Assembly (NCBI RefSeq): GCF_004768785.1
Contig: NZ_SRMQ01000009.1
Span: 58,900 to 122,899 of the forward strand
Origin: Caproiciproducens galactitolivorans
Lineage (GTDB): Bacteria; Bacillota; Clostridia; Oscillospirales; Acutalibacteraceae
Direction: 5' to 3'
DNA length: 64,000 nucleotides
The position numbers and the translations under genes were made by a program. Of the stretch, positions 36,730-46,609 are shown piece after piece. The number at the start of each line of letters is the position of its first letter. Within the stretch, counting starts at the first letter, position 1. Below the pieces are notes generated by a model that ran no database searches, was not told where the DNA came from, and was given only the letters and a program-made list of their open reading frames with translations.

Positions 36730-37857
36730 TTGAAAAAAATTCTTTATTGTGCTTCGACAATTGAACATATTAGAAATTTTCATATTCCGTATTTAAAAGT
36801 TTTTTATGATAAAGGATATGAAGTATGGGTTCTTGCAAATAAAACTGAACCCATGCCATACACAGAACATGTGGTTGCATTTCCATTTCATAAGAGCTTT
36901 ATTAGTATTACAAACATCAAAACAATATTTACTGTTAGAAAACTAATAAAAGAACACGATTTTGATATTGTAAGTACGCATACCACTCTGGCCAGTACAA
37001 TCGTTCGGGTGGGTATTAAGCTATTAAGAAGAAGACCAGAAGTCTTTCATACATGTCATGGCTATCTTTTCCACGAAAAGGATGGTCTAAGAAAATGGCT
37101 CTATCTTCTACCTGAAAAAATTTGTGCTTCAGTTACAAATAATGTAATGGTTATGAATCATGAAGATTATGAGATTGCAACAAAACATAAGCTTTATAAA
37201 GGCAACCTATATTATATTAATGGAATGGGGATTGACTTATCAAAATTCTATCCGGCATCACAAAATGAAAAAAAGTTACAACGCATGACATATGGTTATT
37301 CTGAAAACGATTTCTTACTTGTTTATGCAGCTGAGTTTTCAAAACGTAAAAATCAGGAGCTACTGATAAGAGCTTTTGCGAATGTGTGCGGAAAGATGCC
37401 CAATGCCAAACTCTTACTAGCCGGAAGTGGGACACTTTTTGAAAATTGCAAAAAACTTGCTCATAAATTACATATAAGCAAGCAGACACACTTTTTGGGA
37501 TATGTAGAAGATATGCGGCGCTTATATATTATGTGTGATGTTTCTGTAACAACTTCACGAATTGAAGGTTTACCTTTCAATGTTATGGAGTCGATGGCCT
37601 GCGGACTACCCGTAATAGCAAGTGATATTAAAGGACATAGAGAGCTTGTGGAGAGTGGAAAGACAGGCATTTTATTTAATAGCCAGGATGGCGATACAAC
37701 CGAATTAGAAAATGCACTATTAATGTTGTATTCATATCAAAACAAGCGCGAAACATTTTGTAAGGAAGGAATTGAAAAAGTTAAAGCATATGCATTGCAA
37801 AATGTAAAAGGTCAAATTGAACAAATTTATGCAATAAATGATAGAGGGAACCTATGA
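36730..37857 (+). CDS. Glycosyltransferase family 4 (GT-B fold)
   Basis: 375 residues from the TTG at 36730 (KKILYCASTIEHIRNFHIPY is the usual N terminus; GGTGG upstream), or 378 from the GTG at 36721. N-terminal acceptor domain with STHTTLASTIVRVG and HTCHGYLFH. C-terminal donor domain with YAAEFSKRKNQELLIRAF and the nucleotide-sugar motif IEGLPFNVMESMACGLPV (Glu...Glu). Similar to EpsD/CapM-like enzymes that add early sugars to surface polysaccharides on the cytoplasmic face. Overlaps the next gene by 4 bp. Confidence 0.9.
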   Translation: MKKILYCASTIEHIRNFHIPYLKVFYDKGYEVWVLANKTEPMPYTEHVVAFPFHKSFISITNIKTIFTVRKLIKEHDFDIVSTHTTLASTIVRVGIKLLRRRPEVFHTCHGYLFHEKDGLRKWLYLLPEKICASVTNNVMVMNHEDYEIATKHKLYKGNLYYINGMGIDLSKFYPASQNEKKLQRMTYGYSENDFLLVYAAEFSKRKNQELLIRAFANVCGKMPNAKLLLAGSGTLFENCKKLAHKLHISKQTHFLGYVEDMRRLYIMCDVSVTTSRIEGLPFNVMESMACGLPVIASDIKGHRELVESGKTGILFNSQDGDTTELENALLMLYSYQNKRETFCKEGIEKVKAYALQNVKGQIEQIYAINDRGNL

Positions 37858-39350
37858 GAAAGCTTCTAAAAAGGGGAAAATATAATTCGATTTCAGATGG
37901 TAAGCAAGCCGTTTCAGATCAAATTAATCTAAAAAAAGTTTGCGCCGTTATTTTATTAGGATATATTATTTTAGCATTCCTTTTTTATATTTTGGCTGGA
38001 GAGCAGTTGCATTTTCGCAGTTCCAGAGGAAATGTAAAAATGCCGGTTCCAAATTTCGGCACCGTAGAAATGGTAGCAGGGGCTAAAGTTGAACAGACTT
38101 TTATTCCGACCATACAACGCTTTAAACAGGTTTCTGTTACGTGGGGTACCTATGGCCGTCATAATAAAGGGACGGTTTTGATTGAATTATATAATTTGAA
38201 GGATAACAGCAGAATTTTATCGCAAACGGTGGATGTTTCTAAGTTGACCGAAGGAGCTATTACTACGGTGGCTTCTGAGAAGTATCTGGAAAACCTGTAC
38301 GGAGTTCCTCTACTACTGCGGATCACTTCCCCAGATTCTGTTGCTGGCAGTGCCGTTTCTCCAATGATGAAAACAGATGCGGAGCCCAAGGCGGGGCAAC
38401 AGCTGTATTTGAACGGCAAGGCAGTCAATGGTGTGTTGGCCTTTTCTGCAGAAGGGCAGGATTATATTTGGCTTGGATTACACTACTGGAAATTTATAGC
38501 TGCCGGTGGTATTTTGCTGGCGGCCTATCTGCTATATATCTTGATGCGGACAAAGAGAAAGAAGAAAAGCGTTCTTCTGAACGCTCTTGTTGCCATGAAA
38601 AAATATCGCTTTTTGATTTATCAACTGGTTTCCAGAGATTTCAAAACCAAGTATAAGCGTTCTATTCTTGGTGTGTTTTGGAGTTTCTTAAATCCACTGC
38701 TGATGATGACCGTACAGTACTATGTTTTTTCAACGATTTTTAAAACTGATATTGCTTTCTACCCAGTATATCTGCTTACAGGCATCATTATGTTTAATTT
38801 TTTTTCAGAAGCGTGCGGGATGGCTCTCACTTCTATTTTGGGGAATGCCAGCCTAATTACGAAGGTGTATGTGCCCAAATACATTTACCCGTTGACGCGC
38901 ATCCTGTCTTCGTTGGTTAATCTTGCAATTTCCCTAATTCCGCTGTTTGTGGTAGGATGCTTTTCTAATGTGCCGTTTACAAAATCTTTTTTATTGTTTC
39001 CTTTCTTTTTGCTGTGCCTAGCTGTTTTTAGCTTGGGGTTGGGAATGTTGCTAGCGGCCGGTATGGTGTTTTTTAGGGACGTACAGTTCCTATGGAGCGT
39101 TTTCAGCATGATGTGGATGTACGCCACTCCTATTTTCTATCCGGAAAGCATATTGCCGGATCAATTCAAGTTTGTGTTGCAGATTAATCCGCTTTATTAT
39201 TTTATAACCTTTGCCCGTACCTGCATTATCAGCGGTATTTCGCCGGAACCGATTGCGTATATTCAGTCGTTTCTGCTTGCGTTGGGGATGTTGCTTGTGG
39301 GGGCTTTTGTTTTTAAAAAGACGCAGGATAAGTTTATCCTGTATATTTGA
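37854..39350 (+). CDS. Polysaccharide ABC exporter permease (Wzm/TagG type) with extra N-terminal domain
   Basis: 498 residues, almost twice the usual 260. The C-terminal half (about 240-498) is a standard six-TM ABC-2 O-antigen/teichoic-acid exporter: SRDFKTKYKRSILGVFWSFLNPLL and MWMYATPIFYPESILP are diagnostic. The N-terminal half has a TM helix (about 30-50), an extracytoplasmic beta-rich domain of about 150 residues and a second TM (about 212-230). It may sense or hold the exported glycan. Works with the ATPase that follows 15 bp later. Confidence 0.9.
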   Translation: MRKLLKRGKYNSISDGKQAVSDQINLKKVCAVILLGYIILAFLFYILAGEQLHFRSSRGNVKMPVPNFGTVEMVAGAKVEQTFIPTIQRFKQVSVTWGTYGRHNKGTVLIELYNLKDNSRILSQTVDVSKLTEGAITTVASEKYLENLYGVPLLLRITSPDSVAGSAVSPMMKTDAEPKAGQQLYLNGKAVNGVLAFSAEGQDYIWLGLHYWKFIAAGGILLAAYLLYILMRTKRKKKSVLLNALVAMKKYRFLIYQLVSRDFKTKYKRSILGVFWSFLNPLLMMTVQYYVFSTIFKTDIAFYPVYLLTGIIMFNFFSEACGMALTSILGNASLITKVYVPKYIYPLTRILSSLVNLAISLIPLFVVGCFSNVPFTKSFLLFPFFLLCLAVFSLGLGMLLAAGMVFFRDVQFLWSVFSMMWMYATPIFYPESILPDQFKFVLQINPLYYFITFARTCIISGISPEPIAYIQSFLLALGMLLVGAFVFKKTQDKFILYI

Positions 39351-39365
39351 TTTAGGAGCAGAGCC

Positions 39366-40094
39366 ATGTCTGAAAATATGATTGAAATACAAAATGTATC
39401 TATGCGGTTTCGATTTGCTAATGACAGGATTTTATCTCTGAAAGAATTTGTTACGGCAAAACTGCGCGGAAAGTTAACTTACCAAGACTTTTGGGCACTA
39501 AAAAATGTTTCTTTTAATGTTAAGAAAGGCGAAGTGGTGGGAATTATTGGCGGCAACGGCGCAGGAAAAAGCACACTCCTGAAGATCATCTCACGCATTA
39601 TGAAACCAACAGAAGGAGCTGTTATTTGCCATGGAAATATCGTCCCTATGCTGGAGCTTGGTTCTGGATTTGATGCCGATTTGACGGGTCGCGAAAATAT
39701 TTTTTTGAATGGTGCTATTCTGGGATATACGAAAGAATTTCTGGAAAGCAAGTATCAGGAAATTTTAGATTTTTCACAATTAGGACAGTTTATTGATATG
39801 CCGATTCGTAATTATTCTTCCGGAATGATGATGCGCCTTGCGTTTTCTATTGCTACGTTAGTTAATCCGGAGATTTTAATTGTAGATGAAATTCTTGCCG
39901 TTGGAGACGAGGCGTTTCAGAAAAAAAGTTATGCCCGTATGATGGAACTAATGAGTGGCGGTACAACAGTCCTTTTAGTTTCTCATAATTTGGAGCAAAT
40001 TCGGAATATGTGCAGTCGCGTTGTTTGGCTGGAGCATGGTAATGTACGTATGTTTGGTGACGTTCAGGAGGTCTGTGATGCCTACTCGCTTTAA
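39366..40094 (+). CDS. Polysaccharide ABC exporter ATPase (Wzt/TagH type)
   Basis: 242 residues. Walker A GGNGAGKST, the family block MLELGSGFDADLTGRENIFLNGA, signature YSSGMMMRLAFSIA, Walker B ILIVDEILAVGD, switch His in LVSHNLEQI. It lacks the C-terminal carbohydrate-binding domain of long Wzt proteins, so glycan recognition may lie in the unusual permease domain. Overlaps the next start by 17 bp. Confidence 0.94.
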   Translation: MSENMIEIQNVSMRFRFANDRILSLKEFVTAKLRGKLTYQDFWALKNVSFNVKKGEVVGIIGGNGAGKSTLLKIISRIMKPTEGAVICHGNIVPMLELGSGFDADLTGRENIFLNGAILGYTKEFLESKYQEILDFSQLGQFIDMPIRNYSSGMMMRLAFSIATLVNPEILIVDEILAVGDEAFQKKSYARMMELMSGGTTVLLVSHNLEQIRNMCSRVVWLEHGNVRMFGDVQEVCDAYSL

Positions 40095-40935
40095 GGACTT
40101 TCCGGATGTCCGGCTGTATGTGGTATATCATAAAAACCTGATTTTGCCGGAAATTCCCACGCTAACTTTTTTGCGTTCTGATTTGTATGGGAAGAACCAT
40201 ATTGCAGACAAAGAGGATTACTGCGAGCTGCGGGCTCAATATTATGTCTGGAAGAATCAAAAATCTGATTATGCCGGGTTCTTCCATTATCGTCGGTATC
40301 TGGAATTAACAGAAGACAAGCTGGTTCAGTTGCCGAATGGGAAAAGGCCTGTCCCCTATCGAATTCAGCGCTTCCCTCAGCAAAAGCAGTACATAGAAGA
40401 GAAGATTAGATCCATAATACCCAGGTTTGATGCGATTGCCCCGGTCAGGGAATACACGGGAGTATCTGTATGGAAACGCTATGCAGCTTCTTTGGGACAG
40501 CGTGGGGATGACTTGAAGCTGGTATATGATATTATCCGTGAGAAATACCCGGATTATCTATCTGCCGCAGATGAGTATCTGAATGGAAAGGGAGAATATT
40601 ACGGTAATATTTTTATTATGAAATGGCGATGTTTTGATGATTATTGTCAATGGCTTTTTAGTATCCTAGAGGAATTTGATAACAGAGTCCAGAACCCCTT
40701 GCCCAGAACAGACGGATATCTGGGGGAGCGGCTTTTTGGCATCTATTTTACATGGCTTTGTCGTCAACCTGGAATACGGTGTGCGGAACTGCCGAGGATT
40801 CATTTTTATGGGTATGATGATACGAATCATGCTTTTTTACGTGCGAAGTTTGTCAATTTTTTTCTCCCACCCGGCAGTCAAGGGCGTGCAATGCTGCGGA
40901 GTTTTACTATAAAACATTTGGAGGATAACACATGA
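40078..40935 (+). CDS. DUF4422 glycosyltransferase-like protein (first copy)
   Basis: 285 residues from the ATG at 40078 (AGGAGG upstream, inside the ATPase gene). DUF4422 domain: YCELRAQYYVWKNQKSDYAG and FFHYRRYLE are the family core, and GEYYGNIFIMKWRCFDDY the later block. Members occur in capsule and O-antigen clusters and are taken as galactosyl- or galactofuranosyl-transferases. The C-terminal motif LPPGSQGRAMLR resembles the tails of the next two genes. Confidence 0.88.
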   Translation: MPTRFKDFPDVRLYVVYHKNLILPEIPTLTFLRSDLYGKNHIADKEDYCELRAQYYVWKNQKSDYAGFFHYRRYLELTEDKLVQLPNGKRPVPYRIQRFPQQKQYIEEKIRSIIPRFDAIAPVREYTGVSVWKRYAASLGQRGDDLKLVYDIIREKYPDYLSAADEYLNGKGEYYGNIFIMKWRCFDDYCQWLFSILEEFDNRVQNPLPRTDGYLGERLFGIYFTWLCRQPGIRCAELPRIHFYGYDDTNHAFLRAKFVNFFLPPGSQGRAMLRSFTIKHLEDNT

Positions 40936-42872
40936 GCGATATTAAAATTTTTGTATCACACCGGATTGATCAGGAAAGCGAGACCATTGATAATCCCTTA
41001 TACGTTAATGTGCGTTGTGGCGCTGTTTATGACAAGCGTTCTCCTGAAGAGATCGGCGGCATGCTGGGGGATAATACGGGGGACAATATCTCAGAAAAAA
41101 GAATGTCGTTTTGTGAACTAACTGTACAGTATTGGGCTTGGAAAAATATTCAGGCTGATTATTATGGCCTTTGTCATTACAGGAGATATTTAAGTTTTTC
41201 TGATATACAATTTAAGAAAACAAATGTATATAAACACGTTGTTGAGAATATTATTGATGAAAATTTTATAAAAAAATTTAAATTAACAGAAGATCATATG
41301 CGTCAAAAGATAGAACAGTATGATGCAATTTCTTTAATTCCTATGCGTTTGGATAAGATTAAAAATGAACCTAAACGTACAGTACTTGAGTCTTTGAAAA
41401 AAAATAATACAGTATTCCCTTTTGAAGTTGTAGAGAGATTTATTAAAATTACTAAATTGAAATATCCATTTCTTGAGGAAGATATAGATGCTTATTTTAA
41501 TGGTTATACTTGGAGGGGATTTAATTGCTATATTATGAAGAAAAATATTTTCTTCGAGTATAATGAAATGCTTTTTGATATACTTTTTGCTTTAGAAAAA
41601 GAATTTGATTCTACTTATTATAGTCAAGAGCAGTTACGTGTGCTGGGATATATGGGAGAGGCCTTTTGGGGAATATACTTTCATTACTTGGAACGTCAGA
41701 AAACTTTTCGCTTAAAAGAAATGCAGCTCGTATTAATTCAGAATCCACAACGCCATGTGGAGTTAGAACCTGCTTTTTCTGATATAAATATTCCTGTAGT
41801 TATGGCTTCTAGTAATGAATATGTACCTTTTCTTGCTGTGTTATTAACATCAATTAGACAAAATTCATCTCCACAGTACAATTATGATATCATAATTATA
41901 AGCAGTCATATTAGAAAACACAATCAAAAATTGATTAGGCAAATATTTGAGGGAAACCCCAATTTTTCAATTCGCTTTGTTGACGCAGATAGATATTTGA
42001 GTGGACGTACATTTCATACGAGTATGCATGTCACAGCGATGACATATTTAAGACTGGCTATGCTGGATTTGCTGAAGAAATATGATAAAGCAATATATTT
42101 GGACTGCGACATGGTTGTGAATGTAGATATTGCGAAATTGTACTATATAGATATTGAAAACTATATGATAGCAGCTGCCCGGGATTCAGTAATGGCAGGT
42201 TGGTGCAACGTAAAAAATAATTTACAAGGGGAATATAATAAGAAAGTAATTGGTTTAAAGCGCGATTTTGAATACTTCAATGCTGGTGTAATTATATTAA
42301 ATTTGAAGGAATTCAGAAAAAAATTTACGACAGAAGAACTGATGAATATTGCAACTTCGCGCAAATGGAAGTGGTTTGATCAAGATGTACTTAATAAAGT
42401 ATGTGAAGGCCATGTAAAACTTCTTGATAATAGATGGAATGTAATGAGTCATTTGCACGACTTTGATTATCAGCTTGCTGAATTTTTCGCACCACAGTCA
42501 ATTTATCAAAATTATTTAGATGCATTGGAAGACCCTTGGATTATTCATTACGCAGGACGTTGTATTCCTTGTTTTGTACCACAAGTTGACCTTGCAGAAT
42601 ATTTCTGGAAATATGCAAGGATGACTCCATACTATGAATTGATTCTTTCAGCTATGTGCAGTAATCAGTATGGTGCGTTAGTTGATCATCGTACAGGCGC
42701 TCGGAAACTTGCGGATAAGCTCTTACCTAAAGGAAGCCGTCGCAGGGAATTTGCAAAAAAGCTATTGCCAAAAGGTTCCCGTCGTTGGAATTTCTGTAAA
42801 CAGATTTATTACATTTTTTGTCCTAAGTACAGACCCCCAAAAATAAGTAGTTGCATTTCAGAAGATGATTAA
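40932..42872 (+). CDS. DUF4422 - GT8 fusion glycosyltransferase (second copy)
   Basis: 646 residues in two enzymes fused. N-terminal DUF4422 at about 1-270 (FCELTVQYWAWKNIQADYYG, LCHYRRYLSFS). GT8 domain at about 288-570 (IPVVMASSNEYVPFLAVLLTS, the DXD motif in YLDCDMVVNVD, FNAGVIILNLKEFR, and WIIHYAGRCIP). C-terminal tail with a tandem LLPKGSRRREFAKK / LLPKGSRRWNFCKQ repeat. Visibly more A+T-rich than its neighbours. Probably adds two sugars in sequence. Overlaps both flanking genes by 4-8 bp. Confidence 0.9.
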   Translation: MSDIKIFVSHRIDQESETIDNPLYVNVRCGAVYDKRSPEEIGGMLGDNTGDNISEKRMSFCELTVQYWAWKNIQADYYGLCHYRRYLSFSDIQFKKTNVYKHVVENIIDENFIKKFKLTEDHMRQKIEQYDAISLIPMRLDKIKNEPKRTVLESLKKNNTVFPFEVVERFIKITKLKYPFLEEDIDAYFNGYTWRGFNCYIMKKNIFFEYNEMLFDILFALEKEFDSTYYSQEQLRVLGYMGEAFWGIYFHYLERQKTFRLKEMQLVLIQNPQRHVELEPAFSDINIPVVMASSNEYVPFLAVLLTSIRQNSSPQYNYDIIIISSHIRKHNQKLIRQIFEGNPNFSIRFVDADRYLSGRTFHTSMHVTAMTYLRLAMLDLLKKYDKAIYLDCDMVVNVDIAKLYYIDIENYMIAAARDSVMAGWCNVKNNLQGEYNKKVIGLKRDFEYFNAGVIILNLKEFRKKFTTEELMNIATSRKWKWFDQDVLNKVCEGHVKLLDNRWNVMSHLHDFDYQLAEFFAPQSIYQNYLDALEDPWIIHYAGRCIPCFVPQVDLAEYFWKYARMTPYYELILSAMCSNQYGALVDHRTGARKLADKLLPKGSRRREFAKKLLPKGSRRWNFCKQIYYIFCPKYRPPKISSCISEDD

Positions 42873-43833
42873 TATTAAAATTTTTGTTTCGCGCCGGTTG
42901 GATCTTGATAGTGTGGAAATTCCTAACCCATTATATGTTCCTATGCTGTGCGGTGCTTTTCGAAAACACCCACCATTACCTTTTATCGGAGACAATACCG
43001 GTGACAATATTTCGGAGAAACAGCCTTTTTATTCGGAACTGACGGTACAGTACTGGGCGTGGGGAAATGCAAACGCGGATTATTATGGACTGTGCCACTA
43101 CCGCCGTTACTTATCTTTTTCGGACAAACGATACCGTACCAACGAGCAAAATATGGTTGTAGAACCTATATTATCGCCGGGAGCGATTCGGCGGCACAGA
43201 CTGATGGATAGTAGCAAAATGCAGAGTGTTATCAGCCAATATGATGCTATCGTATCAGAATGTGCAGATGTAAGGCATATCCCTGTTCCGAATGGCGGGT
43301 TGCCCAAAACTGTCCGGGAGCTGTGGGAAGGACATGACGGAGTCTTTATTTATAAAAAAGATTTAGATATTCTTTTGCAGGTCATACGCGATTTGCATCC
43401 GGAATATATGGATTCTGCGCAGAAATATCTTTCAGGTTCGGCTCATAGGGGCTATAATTGCTATGTTCTGCGGCGTGATTTGTTTTTCAGGATGTGCCAA
43501 TTCCAATTTGATGTTTTAGATGAATTGGAGCGCCTTATAGATATAAGCGCATACCAAGGAAATTTGAAGCGGGTTTTCGGATATATGGGCGAAATTATGT
43601 ATGGCATTTTTATTTATGATTTGGAACAGCAGGATATATACAAAATAAAGGAGCTTCAGCTGGTTTATTTTGAGGAAACACGGCAACCAAAGAACTTTAT
43701 ACACAGAGCTTGGTTGTTTGGGTTAGCTTACCTGACATCTGCATTAAGGCATAGTTCTGAGGCCTTTTTACCAAAGGGTTCGGTAAGACGCGAGAATGTA
43801 AAAAAAATCTTAAGGCGTTTACGCAATATTTAA
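42865..43833 (+). CDS. DUF4422 glycosyltransferase-like protein (third copy)
   Basis: 322 residues. DUF4422 with YSELTVQYWAWGNANADYYG, LCHYRRYLSFSDKR and AHRGYNCYVLRRDLFF. Closest in the window to the N-terminal half of the preceding fusion, so the pair probably arose by duplication. Ends in LPKGSVRRENVKKILRRL, the same type of basic tail. Overlaps the upstream gene by 8 bp. Confidence 0.88.
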   Translation: MINIKIFVSRRLDLDSVEIPNPLYVPMLCGAFRKHPPLPFIGDNTGDNISEKQPFYSELTVQYWAWGNANADYYGLCHYRRYLSFSDKRYRTNEQNMVVEPILSPGAIRRHRLMDSSKMQSVISQYDAIVSECADVRHIPVPNGGLPKTVRELWEGHDGVFIYKKDLDILLQVIRDLHPEYMDSAQKYLSGSAHRGYNCYVLRRDLFFRMCQFQFDVLDELERLIDISAYQGNLKRVFGYMGEIMYGIFIYDLEQQDIYKIKELQLVYFEETRQPKNFIHRAWLFGLAYLTSALRHSSEAFLPKGSVRRENVKKILRRLRNI

Positions 43834-43852
43834 GAAGAAAGTGAGTGGTTTA

Positions 43853-44626
43853 ATGAAGGCAGTAATTTTAGCGGGCGGTTTTGGTACGCGCATCAGTGAG
43901 GAAAGCCATTTAAAGCCCAAACCGATGATTGAAATTGGAGATCAACCTATTCTTTGGCATATTATGAAATATTATTCCTATTACGGAGTAAACGATTTTA
44001 TTATTTGTGCGGGCTATAAACAGCATATTATCAAGGAGTATTTTGCGAATTATTATCTTCACCGCTCTGATATAACTTTTGATTTTACGGCGAATAATCA
44101 TATTACCGTACATAACAATGTTGCTGAGCCATGGAAGGTGACCGTTGTAGATACCGGTTTAAACACGATGACTGGCGGACGAATTAAACGTGTTAAAAAT
44201 TATATAGGTAATGAGACTTTCATGATGACTTACGGAGATGGCGTTTGTGACGTGGATTTGAACAAGTTACTGGCTTTTCATAAGCAACACGGGAAATTGG
44301 CAACAATGACAGCCATTCAGCCTGGCGGGCGTTTTGGAACCTTGGAAATCCAGAATGATTTTACTATTTCCAGATTTGCGGAAAAGAGAAAAGAAGACGG
44401 CGGCTGGATTAACGGCGGATTTATGGTGCTTGATCCAAAGGTAATCGATTATATTGAAGATGATAGCACTACCTTTGAAAGAGAACCGCTTGAAAGGCTT
44501 TCCTCTGAGGGACAACTGGTTGCCTATCAGCATGATGGTTTCTGGCAATGTATGGATACGCTTCGCGACAAAGAAAAATTAGAGTCTTTGTGGATGTCCG
44601 GGAAAGCACCTTGGATGAAGTGGTAA
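43853..44626 (+). CDS. rfbF: Glucose-1-phosphate cytidylyltransferase
   Basis: 257 residues from the ATG at 43853 (MKAVILAGGFGTRISEESHLKPKPM), the normal start; an in-frame GTG 12 bp upstream is less likely. Nucleotidyltransferase motif GGFGTRI and the RfbF/DdhA-specific block LKPKPMIEIGDQPILWHIMK. The DYGDGVCD-type metal site appears as TYGDGVCDVD. Makes CDP-glucose from CTP and glucose-1-phosphate, the first step to CDP-deoxyhexoses. Confidence 0.95.
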   Translation: MKAVILAGGFGTRISEESHLKPKPMIEIGDQPILWHIMKYYSYYGVNDFIICAGYKQHIIKEYFANYYLHRSDITFDFTANNHITVHNNVAEPWKVTVVDTGLNTMTGGRIKRVKNYIGNETFMMTYGDGVCDVDLNKLLAFHKQHGKLATMTAIQPGGRFGTLEIQNDFTISRFAEKRKEDGGWINGGFMVLDPKVIDYIEDDSTTFEREPLERLSSEGQLVAYQHDGFWQCMDTLRDKEKLESLWMSGKAPWMKW

Positions 44627-44636
44627 GGAGAATACG

Positions 44637-45695
44637 ATGATAGATTTAGAATTTTTTTATGGCAAAAAGGTGTTAGTAACAGGTCATACCGGCTTTAAAG
44701 GATCCTGGCTTTGCCGTATTCTTTTAAACGCAGGTGCCGAAGTTACCGGATATTCTTTACCGGCACCTACCAAACCAAATTTATTTTCTATGGCGGATTT
44801 GGGAAAAAATATGGATTCCATTATTGGAGATATTCGTGATGTGGAACATTTAAAGAAGTCTTTTGACACGGCACGTCCGGAAATCGTTTTACATCTGGCT
44901 GCTCAGCCTATTGTGAGAGAAAGCTATCAAACACCTGCCTACACATACGAAACAAATGTAATGGGTACGGTTAATATTTTGGAATGTGTTCGGCAAAACA
45001 CTTGTGTGAAAAGCTTTTTAAACGTAACCACCGATAAAGTATATCAAAACAATGAATGGCATTGGGGCTATCGTGAAAACGAGCCTTTGGACGGATTTGA
45101 TCCGTATTCTAATTCAAAAAGCTGTTCCGAACTGGTAACACACAGCTACAAAAATAGCTTTTTTTCGGATGGTTCCGTGGCTATCAGTACCGCACGTGCC
45201 GGAAATGTTATTGGCGGTGGAGATTTTGCCAAAGATCGTATTATACCGGATTGTGTGCGCGCGGTTCAGAAAAAAGAAACCATTATCGTAAGAAATCCTC
45301 ATTCTACCAGGCCATATCAGCATGTGCTTGAACCGTTATTTGCGTATCTCATGATTGTTCAAAAACAGTACCAAGATGGGAGATATGCAGATTGGTACAA
45401 TGTTGGTCCTGACGAATGCGATTGTGTAACAACAGGAAAACTGGTTGATCTGTTTTGCAAAACATGGGGCGAAGGAGCATCATGGGAGAATCGGTGGACA
45501 GGCGGCCCGCACGAAGCTAATTTCTTAAAACTGGATTGTTCTAAGATTAAAGCTACTTTCGGCTGGAAGCCTACTTGGCATATTACAGACGCCATTGAGA
45601 ACACCTGTAAATGGACAAGAGTATGGCTTTCCGGACAGGATATCCCGGCTGAAATGGATCGGCAAATTAAAGATTATAGGGAGAAAATGCAATGA
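44637..45695 (+). CDS. rfbG: CDP-glucose 4,6-dehydratase
   Basis: 352-residue short-chain dehydrogenase-fold enzyme. NAD motif GHTGFKGSWL, catalytic TTDKVYQN (Thr-Asp-Lys) and YSNSKS (Tyr-x3-Lys) as in RfbG/DdhB. Converts CDP-glucose to CDP-4-keto-6-deoxyglucose. Follows rfbF by 10 bp and overlaps the next gene by 4 bp. Confidence 0.94.
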   Translation: MIDLEFFYGKKVLVTGHTGFKGSWLCRILLNAGAEVTGYSLPAPTKPNLFSMADLGKNMDSIIGDIRDVEHLKKSFDTARPEIVLHLAAQPIVRESYQTPAYTYETNVMGTVNILECVRQNTCVKSFLNVTTDKVYQNNEWHWGYRENEPLDGFDPYSNSKSCSELVTHSYKNSFFSDGSVAISTARAGNVIGGGDFAKDRIIPDCVRAVQKKETIIVRNPHSTRPYQHVLEPLFAYLMIVQKQYQDGRYADWYNVGPDECDCVTTGKLVDLFCKTWGEGASWENRWTGGPHEANFLKLDCSKIKATFGWKPTWHITDAIENTCKWTRVWLSGQDIPAEMDRQIKDYREKMQ

Positions 45696-46609
45696 AAAAA
45701 GTTATTGTGTCTGGGGCGAATGGCTTTGTCGGTGGAGCCGTAACCCGCGAATTAATTACCCATGGCATTGAAGTCATAGCATTGGATATGGAAGGTTGCA
45801 ATGGAAATCTGCCAGAATCTCCACTAGTTACTTTTATCCCCATGTCTTTGGAAAATCTCACTTCACTAAAGGATAAAATACAAATTGGCTGTTGTGATAC
45901 GTTTTTCCACTTTGCTTGGGCCGGTTCTGCCGGACCCGCCCGTGCAGATACAGCCCTTCAATTAAAAAATGCTCAATGGACAGTAGACTGCTTACGTTTC
46001 GCTAAGGAACTTGGATGTAAGAGGTTTGTGTGTGCTGGCAGCATTATGGAACATGAAACCATTGCTGCTGCTTTTTCGGCTGGCAATAAACCTGGTCTGG
46101 GATATATCTATGGAAGCGGCAAACTGGTAGCACATACTATGTGTAAATCAGTAGCTGCTGACATTGGTATCGATTTAGTATGGGTGCAGATCACAAACGC
46201 CTACGGAGTCGGGGAACGCTCTCCTCGCTTTGTGAATACTACTTTGCGTAAGATCATTCATGGAGAACCATTGCAATTTACTTCCGGCACGCAGAACTAT
46301 GATTTTGTTTATATCGATGATGTGGCACGTGCATTTCACTTAATTGGAGAAAATGGAAAACCATTTTGTGAATATATAATTGGCAGCTCTAATGCAAAGC
46401 CACTTAGAGAATTTGTGCTGGAAATGAAATCAGCCGTTGCACCGGAGAAAGAGTTTACGTTCGGAGATGTCCGATTTACGGGGATTAACCTACCCCTTCC
46501 TGTTTTTGACTGTTCAAAAACGGAAGAAGATACCGGATTTAAATCTCAAGTAAGTTTTGCAGAAGGGTGTAAGCGTACTTTAGAGTGGTTGAAAGAGGTG
46601 GAAAAATAA
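45692..46609 (+). CDS. NAD-dependent epimerase/reductase for a CDP-deoxy sugar
   Basis: 305 residues. Rossmann motif SGANGFVGGAV, catalytic Tyr-x3-Lys in YGSGKLVAH. Extended SDR of the type that reduces the 4-keto group of CDP- or dTDP-deoxyhexoses (CDP-abequose synthase/AltB-like position in the operon). Exact stereochemistry cannot be read from sequence. Confidence 0.83.
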   Translation: MKKVIVSGANGFVGGAVTRELITHGIEVIALDMEGCNGNLPESPLVTFIPMSLENLTSLKDKIQIGCCDTFFHFAWAGSAGPARADTALQLKNAQWTVDCLRFAKELGCKRFVCAGSIMEHETIAAAFSAGNKPGLGYIYGSGKLVAHTMCKSVAADIGIDLVWVQITNAYGVGERSPRFVNTTLRKIIHGEPLQFTSGTQNYDFVYIDDVARAFHLIGENGKPFCEYIIGSSNAKPLREFVLEMKSAVAPEKEFTFGDVRFTGINLPLPVFDCSKTEEDTGFKSQVSFAEGCKRTLEWLKEVEK

